DNA from: Hyaloperonospora brassicae
Lineage: Eukaryota > Oomycota > Peronosporomycetes > Peronosporales > Peronosporaceae
DNA: 64,000 bases
Direction of reading: 5' to 3'
Assembly (NCBI GenBank): GCA_947650285.1
Contig: CANTFL010000945.1
Span: forward strand, 1-64,000
The notes under the pieces were generated by a model, which was given only the letters and a program-made list of their open reading frames with translations, had not been told where the DNA came from and searched no databases. Positions 46,945 through 58,105 of this stretch are shown here, one piece after another (position 1 is the first letter of the stretch; each line of letters opens with the position of its first letter). Both the position numbers and the translations under genes were made by a program.

Positions 46945-47373
46945 GAGATGGAAGCTCGTCCGGGACGTTTCATTATTAAAAAGGTCGTGGCGCATGTGAA
47001 TGAGTCCAGCACGCGCAAGGAGACGCGCACCTGCTATCGATGCGGTAAGGTGGGACATGTCAAGGCTGACTGTCGCAGCAAAAGGACTGGTGATTTGAAT
47101 GGCGGCCGTCGCAGCAGACGCGATGGCGACATATTGCTTTCCGTTGGCGAAGGCAAAGAAAACAAGGGCTTTCGTGCCGTGAAGAATTACCTCGCGATGG
47201 TAATTGGCGATGACGGTGACACCGGGGCTGACGACTGGGTGCTCAATAGTGGTTCCACTCGCCACCTCGTCAACGATGACACCCTCTTAATGGACTTAAG
47301 AGATTGTAAGGAAGAGTGTCACCTTGCTGACGGTAAACTGTACGGTAATCGCGGGTCGGAAACGTGGTGCTGA
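46945..47373 (+). pseudogene. Gag knuckle and protease start of C2
   Basis: CX2CX4HX4C is seen in CYRCGKVGHVKADC. About 65 codons downstream comes DDWVLNSGSTRHLVND, the Copia protease site, where the expected catalytic DSG reads NSG. The protease would therefore be inactive even without the other breaks. Confidence 0.75.
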
Positions 47374-49001
47374 CGGTACAAGCGAAAAGAAGGCAGAAGC
47401 ACGTAGGGATGACGGGTGTATTCCTCGCGCCCAAGCTGGCGCGCAATATCATGCCATACGGCAAGCTCGAGCGCAAGGGGGTTGGCCTTGTTTACGATGG
47501 TACGACGCGCGGCCTAGCGTGGCGTAGGGACGGCGAAGTCGCGTTAGACGTGATGATGCGGTCCAATGTGTTGTACGTTTGGATGGTGCAGTCAGCACGC
47601 ACGACACAGACTCCAAACGACGTTCTGATAGCTAATTTAATGTGGGAAGAGTCGCCTGATGATAAGGATGCTGATTTGCAGATAAGCTCTCTACTACATT
47701 TTCACCAGCGACTCGGGCATCTCGCTTACGATAGCATCGAGAGGATGGCTAAGGACCCAGCGTCCGTCACTAAACTCATGGATAAAAAGCGGACCACTTG
47801 TATCTCGTGCGCTCAGGAAAAGCAGACGAAGAATTCCCAGTCGCGGAGAGACACAGGCGCGAATTCGTCCATCGATAGAATCGGTGGAGTAATTTGCTCG
47901 GATTTGAAGGGCCCAATGACTCCGGACGACAGGCATGGAAACCGTTACCTTGTAAATTGCATAGATCACAAGTCCAACTACCGTCGCGTCTTTCTGGCTC
48001 CTACGAAGGACAAGGCCGCGCAGAAGTTTGAACACTTTCTGGCTTTCTTCGGGCGCCGTTTTAACTGCCGAATTCACGTGCTCCGCACAGACGGGGGTGG
48101 CGAGTACGCGAACGTTGACCTGTTCTGCAAGTCGATAGGAGTTGCACGGCAAATCAGCGAGGCAAAAAATTAGGCGTCGAATGGAAAGGCGGAGCGAATG
48201 CACAGGAAAGTGCTGAATATGGCACGCGGTATGAGTTTTGTCAGTCGTCTACCAGTGTCATTTTGGGGGTACGAGGTTGAGTATACTGCATATATACTCA
48301 ACCGAAGCCCAACAAGTGCTAATGCAAATAGGGCGTCACCGATAGAGATTTTGACCAAGCACGCTCCCGACCTGCATGATATAGTTGCTTTCGAATCGAT
48401 CTGCACGGTGTACCGGGACCTCAGCAAGTACTCGCAAGCGCAACGGGCACAAGTTGGTGTCATCATCGGTGAAAGTGATAAGATGAAGGGGTTCAGAGTT
48501 TATATTCAGAAGGAGAACAAGTTCACGGTGACACAGCACGTGCAAAACATTGAAACCCTCAGCGTGGAACATAATAGCCAGATTCAACGCGCACTCGAGT
48601 TTGAAGATCAGGCGTTCGCGATAGTCGCACCAGGCACATCTTATTTTGGGGCTGGACCAATGGCTGTGACAAACATACCTGCAAAGGATGAGGTGCCTCC
48701 GCGAGAGTTGCGAGCCGGAAAGAAGAAGACTAAATCCTGGACGCGTGCGGTGCATAGGACGTGCAGTGCGACCAAGCGCACGCAAGGTTTAAGCGGTCAG
48801 GAGGGGTCGACTAAAGGGGTAGGTGTGCCACAAGAAAGCGTGATAGCGCATGTGTACGAGCGTGACCCCAAAAACTATGGGGAGGCGATGCGTAGCGCAG
48901 AAAGAAAGGGTTGGGAGAGAGCAATGATGGAAGAATTACAAGCTCTTGAAGATACCGACGTGTGGCGCATTATCAAGCGACCTAAAGGAAGGACCGCGTA
49001 A
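47364..49001 (+). pseudogene. Integrase and linker of C2
   Basis: Two frames (47364-48173 and 48198-49001) separated by TAG. The first has the HHCC finger and the first two acidic residues of the DDE core (CSDLKG, LRTDGGGEY). The second starts in the integrase C-terminus (LPVSFWGYEVEYTAYILNRS) and runs through the linker to the start of RT (RKGWERAMMEELQALEDTDV). Confidence 0.8.
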
Positions 49002-50470
49002 CACAAGAAATGGGTATACAGGACGAAGACAAATGCCGACGGTCATCTAGAACGTTTGAAGGCAAGACTTGTGGCGTGCGGTAACGAGTAGGTGTTTGGG
49101 GCAGGCTACCAACTCACCTTCGCGGCTGGTATGGATATGTCTACCGTTCAGGTGATTCTGGCGCTTTCAGCTATTTAAGGCGTGCCGGCAAAGCATGGGG
49201 ACATCCCCAACGCCTACGTAAAGGCTGAGAAGGAATTTCACCTGGAGATCCTGCTGCATATTTCACAGGCGGTGAAAGTGAACGAGGAAACGCTCAAGAC
49301 AATTGAAGAAACAAACAAGAAAATAGTTGTACTTGATTTACATTGGAGTCTGTATGGCCTCAAGCAGGCCGGAAGGCTTCGGAGCCAGTTGAAGCACGCC
49401 CTATTGTTAGACGCTGGCTTCAGCCAGTGTCAATCGGACATGTGCCTGTACTGGAAGGACGATGGTGGCTAGCTGGTCGTCGTGGGTGTATACGTGGACG
49501 ATCTGCTGGCCACCGGAACCGATACAGCTGCTGATGAACGCTTATATAATCAGCTTAGGAGCCTGTTCATCAATGACCTCGGCGTCGTCAGCAAATTTCG
49601 GGAATGCGTGTCGCAATAGAAGATGACGGCAGCTACGTTCTGGACCAGACGGAAGCGATAGGCAAGCTGTTGCGCTAGCACGGTCTCGAAAATGTTGAGG
49701 CGATGCAAGCTCCGATCGGGTCAGACTGCTACGAAGTATAAACAGAAGTCTGCGAGCTGTTGGGTGAGAGCGCAGACAGTGGGGGTCCAAGTGTCCGGAC
49801 GTTCCAATCCCTTGCCGGCAGTGTGCTCTGGGTGGCGCGCTGCACGCGGCCGGACATAGCGTTTGCAGTGCATATAGCAACGCTCCAGATCCACCAGCCA
49901 CGACTGCACGACTTAAAGCTTGACAAACGGATCGCGCGCTGTCTGAAAGATACGCGCGAATTTAAACTGCGCTTGAAGCCAGCGAAGATCTCGAATGGGG
50001 GGCCGCAGCTTGAGTTTTACTCGGACGCCGACTTCGCCGCTGACAAGTCGGACAGGAAGTCCTTGACCGGTGGGATCGTTTGCCTGAACGGGATGCCGGT
50101 GAGCTGGACGGCAAAGATACAGGGCGGAGTGTCGCTTTCCACCATGGAAGCGGAGTTTGTCGCTGCGTCGGAGCAACTGCGCGAGCTGTTTGGCATCAGA
50201 GAGATGCTGTGCAAAATCGGGAAGCCCCCGTGCTCCCGATGGCACTGCACGTCGACAATCAAGCGGCGGTTAAGCAGTTGGCGGGCGAGGTGTCGAATCT
50301 AAAGGCGAAGCATATTGACGTGTGCCTGAAGTTTGTCTGCGACTACGTCCGGCGTGGGGTAGTTGCGGCCTAGTATGTGTGCTCGGACCTGCAACTGGTG
50401 GACCTGCTGACGAAGGCCCTCGACGCCGCAGAACTCGCAGAGTTGTGCAAGTTGCTACAACTCGGCTAAA
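49002..50470 (+). pseudogene. RT and RNase H of C2
   Basis: RT fragments at 49005-49180 (KWVYRTKTNADGHLERLKAR), 49182-49472 (LHWSLYGLKQAGRLRSQLKH) and about 49480-49560 (VYVDDLLATGTD) are interrupted by stops. RNase H (49760-50302 and onward) retains YSDADFAADKS and STMEAEFVAASE. The ending YVCSDLQLVDLLTKALD is typical of a Copia C-terminus. Confidence 0.8.
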
Positions 50471-50498
50471 TAGACGGAAAGTCATGGCCAAGGAGGAG

Positions 50499-50705
50499 TG
50501 TTGAAAACGAGAGTGTCCCGCTGTATGCGAGTGCGCAAGGGCGCGCGGTACGACGACGGGAATGGCGGCCACTGACTGTGATTGCATAGTGCCTACATTG
50601 TGTGAGACAATATGCGTGATTTGCAGATCGAGTGGACAGGGATGGCGGTGAGTAAAGAGTAGAAAAGAGATAACAAACGATTAATGACAGAAACCTTTTA
50701 CTACA
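50499..50705 (+). repeat. 3' LTR of C2
   Basis: It runs from TGTTGAAAACGAGAG to CCTTTTACTACA. It pairs with 46607-46811. Confidence 0.85.
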
Positions 50706-51055
50706 GTGCAAGAGAGTGCGATCCCTATTGCGAACAGACTTCAGACCTTTGCTTGTACCGCACAGTACCTGAGGCCTGGAAGACGATTCAGAGAAAAGCG
50801 AGTCCCGCGCAATGGCTCAACTGCTCGTCATTCGTTTGTGCGTGAACTTCCTCGTGGTCTCTGACCTCATTACTCCATCAAGAGATGTAGTCCCCACCCC
50901 ACGGGAGGTCAAAATTGGGTCTCTAAATAAGCCAATGGCGTGAGACATTCCAGGCGATCCACGTTGTGCTCACAATCACACCTTGAACCTGATATTTTCA
51001 AAACTATCGCTTTCATCACGACTACTGCTTAGTTGACCGATACACAAGCTTCATT
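50706..51055. other. Intergenic stretch between C2 and the microsatellite
   Basis: No open frame or repeat of note. It forms the distal 3' flank of the ALDH gene. Confidence 0.5.
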
Positions 51056-51312
51056 CATACATACATACATACATACATACATACATACATACATACATAC
51101 ATACATACATACATACATACATACATACATACATACATACATACATACATACATACATACATACATACATACATACATACATACATACATACATACATAC
51201 ATACATACACACATACATACATACATACATACATACATACATACATACATACATACATACATACATACATACATACATACATACATACATACATACATAC
51301 ATACATACATAC
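51056..51312. repeat. (ATAC)n microsatellite, about 64 units
   Basis: A continuous ATAC/CATA repeat of about 257 bp with a single interruption (ACAC at about 51207). It generates long spurious frames on both strands. A short ATTC repeat follows at about 51340-51363. It lies about 90 bp beyond the ALDH stop codon. Confidence 0.97.
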
Positions 51313-51398
51313 CGCACTGAACAACCCTCGAGCTGATTCCATCATTCGTTCATTCATTCATTCTTACGACAACATGTTTGCACTTTGTGCAGCTCGTG

Positions 51399-52958
51399 TC
51401 AAGGCATCGAGTCGTCTGGACGCTTGATGATCACCGTCTTGTGCTCCAAATAGTTGCGTAGACCCAGCTCGCCGTTCTCACGGCCAATGCCAGAGTCCTT
51501 GAAACCGCCAAACGGCGCGTTTGCGTCGAATACGTCGTAGCAATTCACATACACTGTCCCTGCACGAAGTCCATTCGAGATCTTGATGGCGCTGTTGACG
51601 TTCGTGGTCACGACGCCAGCACCGAGGCCATACATGGAGTCGTTGGCACGCTTGATGACTTCGTCAATGGTCTTGAACTTCAGTATAGGCATGACCGGTC
51701 CAAAGATCTCCTCGCGAGCAATGACCATGTCGTCCGTCACGTCTGCAAACACAGTGGGCTGGATGAACCAACCTTTGTCGCCGTGGCGTTTGCCACCAGT
51801 CAGTAGACGAGCACCTTCCGCCACACCTTTTTCGATGTAGCCCAGAATCTTGTCAAACTGAGTCTTGTCGATCTGCGCTCCTTGCTGCGTGCTGGGACTG
51901 AATGGGTCGCCCACGACACGGGATTCAGCAGCTTCCACAGAGCGCCGGACAAACTCGTCGTAGATGCCATCCTGCACGTACACGCGAGAGCCAGCAATGC
52001 AGCACTGACCCTGGTTCACAAACAGACCAATCTGCGACTGCTGGATGGCAAGGTCAATGTCCGCATCATCAAGGATGATGTTAGCCGACTTGCCACCCAG
52101 TTCCAGCGTGACGCGCTTGATGTTTTCTACGTGCGACGTGCGCATGATTTGGTATCCGACCTCCGTGGATCCTGTAAAGGCGACCTTGTCGACGTTCGGG
52201 TGCTGCGAGAGATAGCGGCCTGCGTCGCCGGCACCTGGTACGATATTGATCACGCCCTTTGGAAAACCAGCTTCTACAATGAGCTCGCCAACGCGTAGAG
52301 CCGATAGCGGCGTTTGCTCGGCGGGTTTAAGCACAATCGTGTTGCCAGCCGCGAGCGCAGGGCCGAGTTTCCACGCCATCATCAAGAGCGGGAAGTTCCA
52401 TGGGATGATCTGAGCGCACACGCCAACAGGCTCGGGCTTGGTGTAGCACAAGTAGGGACCTGCAATGGGAATCACCGACCCGTGAATCTTGTCGGACCAG
52501 CCAGCGTAGTACCGGTACGTCTTGATCGCGAGCCCGAGGTCGGCCCCCTTCGCTTCAGCACACGGTTTGCCATTGTCGAGCGCTTCGAAAGCAGCTAACT
52601 CGTCAATGTTTGCTTCAATGAGGTCCGCGAGCTTATGCAGGAAGTGGCCGCGCTCTGCAGCGGACATAGTGCGCCACGGGCCTTCAAAGGCTGCACGGGC
52701 AGCCTCGACGGCCGCATCAATGTCGGCTGTGCCCGCGTCCGCCACGTCGGCGATCTTCGCTTCGGTTGCCGGATTGAATGTCTCGAAGGTTTTGCCCGAG
52801 TTGGACGGCATGAAGACGCCGTTGATGAGCAAATTGGTCTGCTGGACAGCGACGTGGCTGGAAAAGAGGCGGGAGCGCACGTGCGATCGTGTCTTGACAG
52901 CGCTTGCAGTCCGTCTAGCGTAGGCGTCGCGTGTGTGGCGAAAGATCCGGCGGTGCAT
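51399..52958 (-). CDS. ALDH2: Mitochondrial-type aldehyde dehydrogenase
   Basis: NAD-dependent oxidation of aldehydes to acids. 519 residues, full length and intronless. The first 35 residues are Arg-rich with few acids ([19 protein letters not shown]), a typical mitochondrial presequence. Family motifs: IIPWNFPLL (185-192), FTGSTEVG (261-268), catalytic Glu286 in TLELGGKS, catalytic Cys320 in [18 protein letters not shown], and the C-terminal [15 protein letters not shown]. Start at 52958 gives the presequence, and an initiator element sits 35 nt upstream. A separate plus-strand frame over the same bases is a shadow. No defects. The gene is isolated between a microsatellite and transposon DNA. 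Confidence 0.96.
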   Translation of the reverse strand: MHRRIFRHTRDAYARRTASAVKTRSHVRSRLFSSHVAVQQTNLLINGVFMPSNSGKTFETFNPATEAKIADVADAGTADIDAAVEAARAAFEGPWRTMSAAERGHFLHKLADLIEANIDELAAFEALDNGKPCAEAKGADLGLAIKTYRYYAGWSDKIHGSVIPIAGPYLCYTKPEPVGVCAQIIPWNFPLLMMAWKLGPALAAGNTIVLKPAEQTPLSALRVGELIVEAGFPKGVINIVPGAGDAGRYLSQHPNVDKVAFTGSTEVGYQIMRTSHVENIKRVTLELGGKSANIILDDADIDLAIQQSQIGLFVNQGQCCIAGSRVYVQDGIYDEFVRRSVEAAESRVVGDPFSPSTQQGAQIDKTQFDKILGYIEKGVAEGARLLTGGKRHGDKGWFIQPTVFADVTDDMVIAREEIFGPVMPILKFKTIDEVIKRANDSMYGLGAGVVTTNVNSAIKISNGLRAGTVYVNCYDVFDANAPFGGFKDSGIGRENGELGLRNYLEHKTVIIKRPDDSMP

Positions 52959-52992
52959 GGCAAGAGGGGACTGGATCTTGTTGGAGGGGGAG

Positions 52993-53007
52993 AAATGGAG
53001 AATGAGC
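52993..53007 (-). promoter_or_regulatory. Oomycete initiator element of the ALDH gene
   Basis: On the minus strand the sequence GCTCATTCTCCATTT matches the published oomycete core promoter consensus GCTCATTYYNCAWTTT at every position covered. It lies 35 nt upstream of the ALDH ATG, a usual distance to the transcription start. It supports both the gene start and the taxonomic assignment. Confidence 0.8.
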
Positions 53008-53645
53008 AGGATCGAGGCCTCTGCGGCTCTTCGACGTCCTTTGCTTCAACCTGAGTCGAGTCAGTGTTTGGTAGCAGCTGCTTCGGGCGTTACGCAGCCG
53101 GAAAACGGAATCTTAGAAGCTGAAGTTGGGGTCATGACACCGTAGTACACGGCTGTTGTTCGATCTCGAAAAAGATGCTGATTCGATCATAGGTTCGTAT
53201 GCAATGACAGTCGGCACAAGAGGGACACGTGATAGCTGTAGCAACCCCTTGATATCGTTCCACCTTTACACATTAGAAGATAAAAAGGTTACCGACAAAT
53301 GACAAGTGCGATTACGTGACACAAGCGTCGGTTGAAGAGCGAGCGACTATTCGATAGTTCTGTGCGACTCGGTGACATATTCGACTTTGGCATGACACCA
53401 TGCTTGATTTGCTGGTGTAAAGGAAATCAACGCAGCTTGTAAACTGATCCACGTTTATTCATGACGTGTTGTAAGCATCAATCGTCTCCGCAGCTCAAGC
53501 CACTTTGTCCGCGTTGTTAGTCGCAGTACTTGGTGAAAACACCCATATGCTGTTGATGACAAGTACATTTTTAGTATCGTTGCAAGCTTTGACAAGAAGA
53601 TCAGCTCGGACTTGGTCTTGTGCGCTGGTTACACAGTGCAGTGCT
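53008..53645. other. ALDH upstream region up to EL2
   Basis: No gene or transposon motif recognised. It holds the rest of the ALDH promoter. Confidence 0.45.
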
Positions 53646-54036
53646 TGTAACGGGGCAGTCCGTTACATGAAATTGTCACTTTAAGGAAAGTGACAATAAA
53701 GAATATAAAAATGGATATTCTTTTAATAATATCACCAAAGTGGTGATATTGAAGGGTAGACCAAAGAGTTTGTTCGTTGGTTGATATCTTGATGATATAT
53801 ACCCACCAATCGCCGCAAGACGCGTGCAATGAGTGGTGACGAGACGTCATCATACACTCAGTTATATTAACATAATTAAGTTAAGTCCAACAGAGAGACA
53901 GTAGTTTAAAGACTTAATTATATTAATACAACAGTTCTGCTGTTACCCTACCTACGCTTCCTCGCTTGCCACGTGTACGTCCGTCGGGGCACCCAAAACC
54001 CTTGCGTTAAGTTACGCAAGGGTGTGCCCCGTTACA
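53646..54036 (+). repeat. 5' LTR of EL2
   Basis: 391 bp, TGTAACGGGG to CCCCGTTACA. Hairpins include TTGTCACTTT-AAGG-AAAGTGACAA (about 53674-53697) and AATATCACC/GGTGATATT. The putative primer binding site TGGTAGCACTTTGTAG follows at about 54039. Confidence 0.9.
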
Positions 54037-54086
54037 CCTGGTAGCACTTTGTAGTCCTTCCAAGGACCACAACATCCAACATAAAC

Positions 54087-54903
54087 ATGTTGGATGAAGA
54101 AGACACCTTTCACGCCACGCGTGAAGGGTTTACCCATTTGAGTGACATCGAATGGAGTGCGGTAGAACGCATGAGTTCTACCGTAGGCGAACTCGTTGTT
54201 AGCGCCATGTTGGAGTCTCTAGACAGAGACCAACAACATGCCGCTATCGCCAAGTTCATACAATATGAACTTGCTCTCGAGAGGGAGAAAGTAGCCTTGC
54301 TTCACCAGCAAGGCTCTCAACAGACCGAGCAGTTGAGAGAACTCGGTGCTCAACAGACGGAGCTGTTGAGACAGCAGCAATTCCATGCTGCTGTGGGCGG
54401 GACGGCGCATGCGTCGTCCCGAAGTCATGAAAGTTGACATCTCCAAATACAGTGGAGTCCCGGAGGACTCCCTGTTACTATGGTTTGTCGAACTCGACAG
54501 AGCCTTAAGGGCTCGTCGCGTCGAAGATGAGCAAATGAAGCTCACATTTGCTCAGACCCACTTGGCAGGGCATGCCAAAACTTGGTCCCTGGGACTCAAG
54601 AGTAGCGACACAAATGTGTTTAGGTCGCTAGATGACTTCAAGTCCCGGCTCAGACAAACGTTTGAGCCGCCACGGGCTGAGTTCAGGGCTCGTCCAGAGC
54701 TCCTGAAACTCAAGCAGGGTAAGCGTGATGTGCACGCTTGCGCACAACATATACGAATCCTTGCGAGTAGTATCACTGCTAACCCAGTCCATGAACACAC
54801 GTTGATTACGGTGTCCATGCAAGTGCTCGCAGAAGGGCCCGTCAGGAGCCAATTGTTCCGCCTTGAGCTGAATACGCTAGAAGATGCGATATCAGCCGCG
54901 TAA
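54087..54903 (+). pseudogene. Gag of EL2, frameshifted
   Basis: Same protein as EL1 gag, about 95% identical by eye. The first frame (54087-54437) and second (54385-54903) are joined in EL1 but offset here by a 2-bp loss in a GC-rich hairpin near 54411. It ends at the same TAA as EL1. Confidence 0.85.
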
Positions 54904-55283
54904 CAGGAAGACTTTAGCATGAGACAGGCTTATGCTGGCTCAAACTCTTACCGTCCACAGAGACGACAAGAGATCGGAGGTCCATAACCAATGGACCTCT
55001 GCTATGTTGAGAGCGGGAGACCTCGCTCTTCGAACAACAAGCGATTGCAGAAGTGAAATCGCTGTCAGAAGTTAGGGCACTACGCATACGAGTGTAGTGC
55101 TCCACGCCCAGTACCAAACCGTACTGAGCGAAATGGACGACCATTTGCCAGAAAGGGCAATGGGCGTGGGTCCAGCGCTGTTGCGAAGCCGCAACAGCGA
55201 GACGGACCATCAAAAAATGGTCGGGGTCAGAAGGGACAGAGCGCCCCACTGATCCAGCAACCTCAAGAGAATTTGCAAATCTC

Positions 55284-56693
55284 TTGACGAAAGTTGCTCC
55301 AGATACACAATCATTGTGTGTCTCTGCACCTGGTGATGACGTTTCGCTCATCACCTTGAAGTTGGAAGCGACAAATGATTTGTCGCTTCGTGCCCTAGTA
55401 GACTGTGGGGCGTCGAACAACTTTGTTCGACGCCAGTCACTAGAGGGTCGTAGGCTCAAGTTCGTTGAGCGCGACATTCCCCGCACGAGGATGACGGTAC
55501 GCCTTGCAACCGGCGCATAGATTACCGTTGAGAAACGTGTAGTAGGAATCCACTACACGTTAGAGGGCGAACAGTACGATGATGACTTCATCGTACTGGA
55601 TCTGGATGACAAATTTGATGTCATCCTGGGATTACCTTGGCTCAGAAGGTACGAGCCAAGAGTGAGCTGGCAGCATCGATTCGTGAAGATGAATGCCGCT
55701 TGTTCATCAGATGGCCATCTGATGAACATCTTGGAGCGTCCACAAGCGTGTGGATGTTCTGCGAGTGAGTGCGATGGCCTCACTTGCGGTACGGTCGTTA
55801 GCACGACTGCACAAGATCACAGGGTAGTTGATCACTACACTGTGGAGCAAGCTCCCGGCGGCTGTACAGAAGTACAGGCGGCGACGAAGGTCCACCACTC
55901 GAATAAGTCGAGTGGACCGGGACATGGATGCATGCCTATCGGGCAGCTTCTTAGAAGTAAGAAACCTGTTGCCTCCAAAGGGCAACATGGAAATCCTTGG
56001 TCGACTGGAGAGTCGACCGTAGAGGATCGGTGCCTGACTGTGGTTGCACAGCCACAGTCAGAAGACGTCGAGGGAATAAGTCCCCACGTACTTGAGGAAG
56101 GAATTCCTCAAGAGTCACTTGCTGAGGGATCAGGCCCTCAGCAACCTGTGGAAGCAAGTTTCCAGGAAGAAACCGAGACGTTGAACGTCTTGGTCGATGA
56201 CGGATCAAGCGTAGGCGCTTATACGCTTGATCTGATTGTGTCTCCGAAGTTAACTTCGGAGATAACTCAGTTTCTAACGCTAGAACCGAAACGGTTCTTG
56301 CGTGATCTGCGTAGTGGCAAAGTCAAGCAGATCTGCATACTCGTCGCGGAGGATGAGTATGTAGCCGATATTCGGTCGGCATCAGAGCTTAACACGTCTC
56401 AATCCTGGAAGTCGATTCAGACAAGTACTTTGTATAGGGATTTGATCGAAATCAAGAACGTATTCCCTGAATCCGTACCTTGCGAGTTGCCTAAGGACAA
56501 AGACACTCGACACGAGATCGAGCTCAAACCGAGATCGAAGTACTGTGTCATGAAGCAGTGGCCACTGCCTCGTGAACAAGTACTAGCGATCGACAAGTTC
56601 TTTGCCGATCGCTTAGCATCGGGCCATGTGAGGAAATCAACATCCCCTCACAGCTCTCGGACCTTCTGTGTGCGAAAGGCCACAGGAGAATGA
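55284..56693 (+). pseudogene. Protease and linker of EL2
   Basis: The aspartic protease site is LSLRALVDCGASNNFVRRQS, with VILGLPWLRRYEP downstream after a TAG (55518-55520). The linker frame (55662-56693, 343 codons) continues through the Cys cluster and into the start of RT (YRDLIEIKNVFPESV, LPREQVLAIDKFFADRL) and ends at TGA 56691-56693. A block of about 26 residues present in EL1 (including VLSSSSMDESVLDEKTRI) is deleted here without breaking the frame. Confidence 0.8.
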
Positions 56694-56699
56694 CGAATA

Positions 56700-57746
56700 G
56701 TGCACGCATTCAACAAGTTGAATGCTGCAACGGTACGGGCTCGGACGCCGATACCAAGGAAGGGCATATTCATAGATGGTATGTCAAAGAGTACCATCTT
56801 ATCGACCATGGATCTGATGGATGGATTCTATCAGATCCTCATGCGTGAACGGGAAATACCGTTTACGGCAGTGAGCACCCCCAGCGGGATGCTGTGGGAG
56901 TGGCTAGTGATGCCACAGGGGCTGAGTAATGCCCCTGCAACATTCAACAGATGTGTCACAAATCTGTTGAGACCGGTGCGAGACTTCGCACCGAGTTACT
57001 TCGACGATGTGTTCAGCCATAGCCGGGCTATGGACGGAAAGACGGACGTTGAAGTTCACAGAACTCACGTTCGTCAGGTTCTTCAACTTATGCGCAAGTA
57101 TACGTTGTACGCCAACCTCAAGAAGTTTATATTCGCGGCTAGCGAAATACCACTTCTTGGGTGCATCGTGGGTAAACACGGCGTACGCCCTGATCCCGAA
57201 AAGATCAAGGCGATTAATGACGGATCCGTCCCAATCGTTGTCAAGGGACTTCGTAAGTTCCTTTGCCTAGCGGCGTACTTGCACAAGTACTCGCGCTACT
57301 ACGCCAAGATGACTGTGCGTCTTTCTTGTTCACTCAAGAAAATTGTGAAGTGGTCATGGAACGCTGACTGTCAGATTTCCTTTGAAGGTATCAAGCAAAT
57401 CTTGATGCAATCGCCGATCTTGGCGATTGCAGATCTGGACAGACCATTTAATGTGGTCTGTGACGCCAGCGATTTTGCAATCGGCTGTGCGTTAATGCAG
57501 TTCGACGCAGATGGCGCGGAGCGCGTCATCTGTTATCAGTCGCGTCAGCTGCAAGCAGCTGAGCGTAATTACCCATGGCATGGCAAGGAACTCCTTGCCA
57601 TGAAGTACGTACTGGCTAAGTTTCGTATCTATGTCTTGGGAGATAGACCTTTTATCGTCTATACGGACCATGCGTCACTGCGCACGGCCGTAAACAGCCC
57701 ACACCTCTCGCAAAGGATGGCGAGGTGGCTGTCTTTATTCGCGTAG
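56700..57746 (+). CDS. Reverse transcriptase/RNase H open frame of EL2
   Basis: 348 codons uninterrupted: HAFNKLNAATV, TMDLMDGFYQILMRE, WLVMPQGLSNAPATFNRC, SYFDDVFSHS (catalytic YxDD), GLRKFLCLAAYLHKYSRYY, then RNase H with VVCDASDFAIGCALMQFDAD, ERNYPWHGKELLAMKY and VYTDHASLRTAVNSPHLSQR. Catalytic residues appear intact. The frame is bounded by TGA upstream (where Trp is expected) and TAG downstream, both shared with EL1. It would be functional only as part of a read-through polyprotein. Confidence 0.85.
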   Translation: MHAFNKLNAATVRARTPIPRKGIFIDGMSKSTILSTMDLMDGFYQILMREREIPFTAVSTPSGMLWEWLVMPQGLSNAPATFNRCVTNLLRPVRDFAPSYFDDVFSHSRAMDGKTDVEVHRTHVRQVLQLMRKYTLYANLKKFIFAASEIPLLGCIVGKHGVRPDPEKIKAINDGSVPIVVKGLRKFLCLAAYLHKYSRYYAKMTVRLSCSLKKIVKWSWNADCQISFEGIKQILMQSPILAIADLDRPFNVVCDASDFAIGCALMQFDADGAERVICYQSRQLQAAERNYPWHGKELLAMKYVLAKFRIYVLGDRPFIVYTDHASLRTAVNSPHLSQRMARWLSLFA

Positions 57747-58105
57747 TATAACTTCTACGTGGAGTATAAACCAGGACGGCTAAACGTCGTCGCTGACGCC
57801 CTATCGCGCCAACACGATTTTGAGTCGGGCGCGCAATCCAACAGTGAAGATAAGTCCACTGTTGCGACACTCACAGCCAGTGTGACGTCGTCAAGTTTAC
57901 TTGAAAACATAAGAATAGCCTACGCGTGAGATAGGGATCTTCTTCGCTTCATGGATCATCTGTTGAATTCGATTCGTACATTGCTCAGGATTTACCGGCT
58001 TTGTACCGTTCCTCATTACGTCGATACACATCCCGCAATGGTTTGCTGTAATACATTGCCGTAGTCGACTACACATCTCGTGTCATCGACCCCGCTTATC
58101 ATGAT

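Larger units (their letters stand above)
46607..50705 (+). mobile_element. C2: Ty1/Copia retrotransposon with both LTRs, gag largely missing
   Basis: LTRs of about 205 bp (46607-46811) and 207 bp (50499-50705) flank Copia-order domains. They are a CCHC knuckle (CYRCGKVGHVKADC, about 47032), a protease motif (WVLNSGSTRHL), an integrase finger and core (HQRLGHLAYDS; CSDLKGPMTPDDRHGNRY; LRTDGGGEYANVDLF), RT (WSLYGLKQAGR; VYVDDLLATGTD, about 49490) and RNase H (FYSDADFAADKSDRKSLTGG; LSTMEAEFVAASEQLRELFG). Only about 220 bp precede the knuckle, so most of gag is deleted. The protease Asp is Asn, and several stops break pol. No matching target duplication is seen. Confidence 0.85.

Noticed and set aside
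48336..48785. Minus-strand frames in C2 as an antisense ORF like that of the Gypsy family
   Set aside because: Short, interrupted and without a coherent protein; no comparable copy to test.
51029..51357. Four open frames of 88-100 codons on both strands
   Set aside because: They are translations of the ATAC microsatellite (repeating Tyr-Ile-His-Thr or Met-Tyr-Val-Cys) and not genes.
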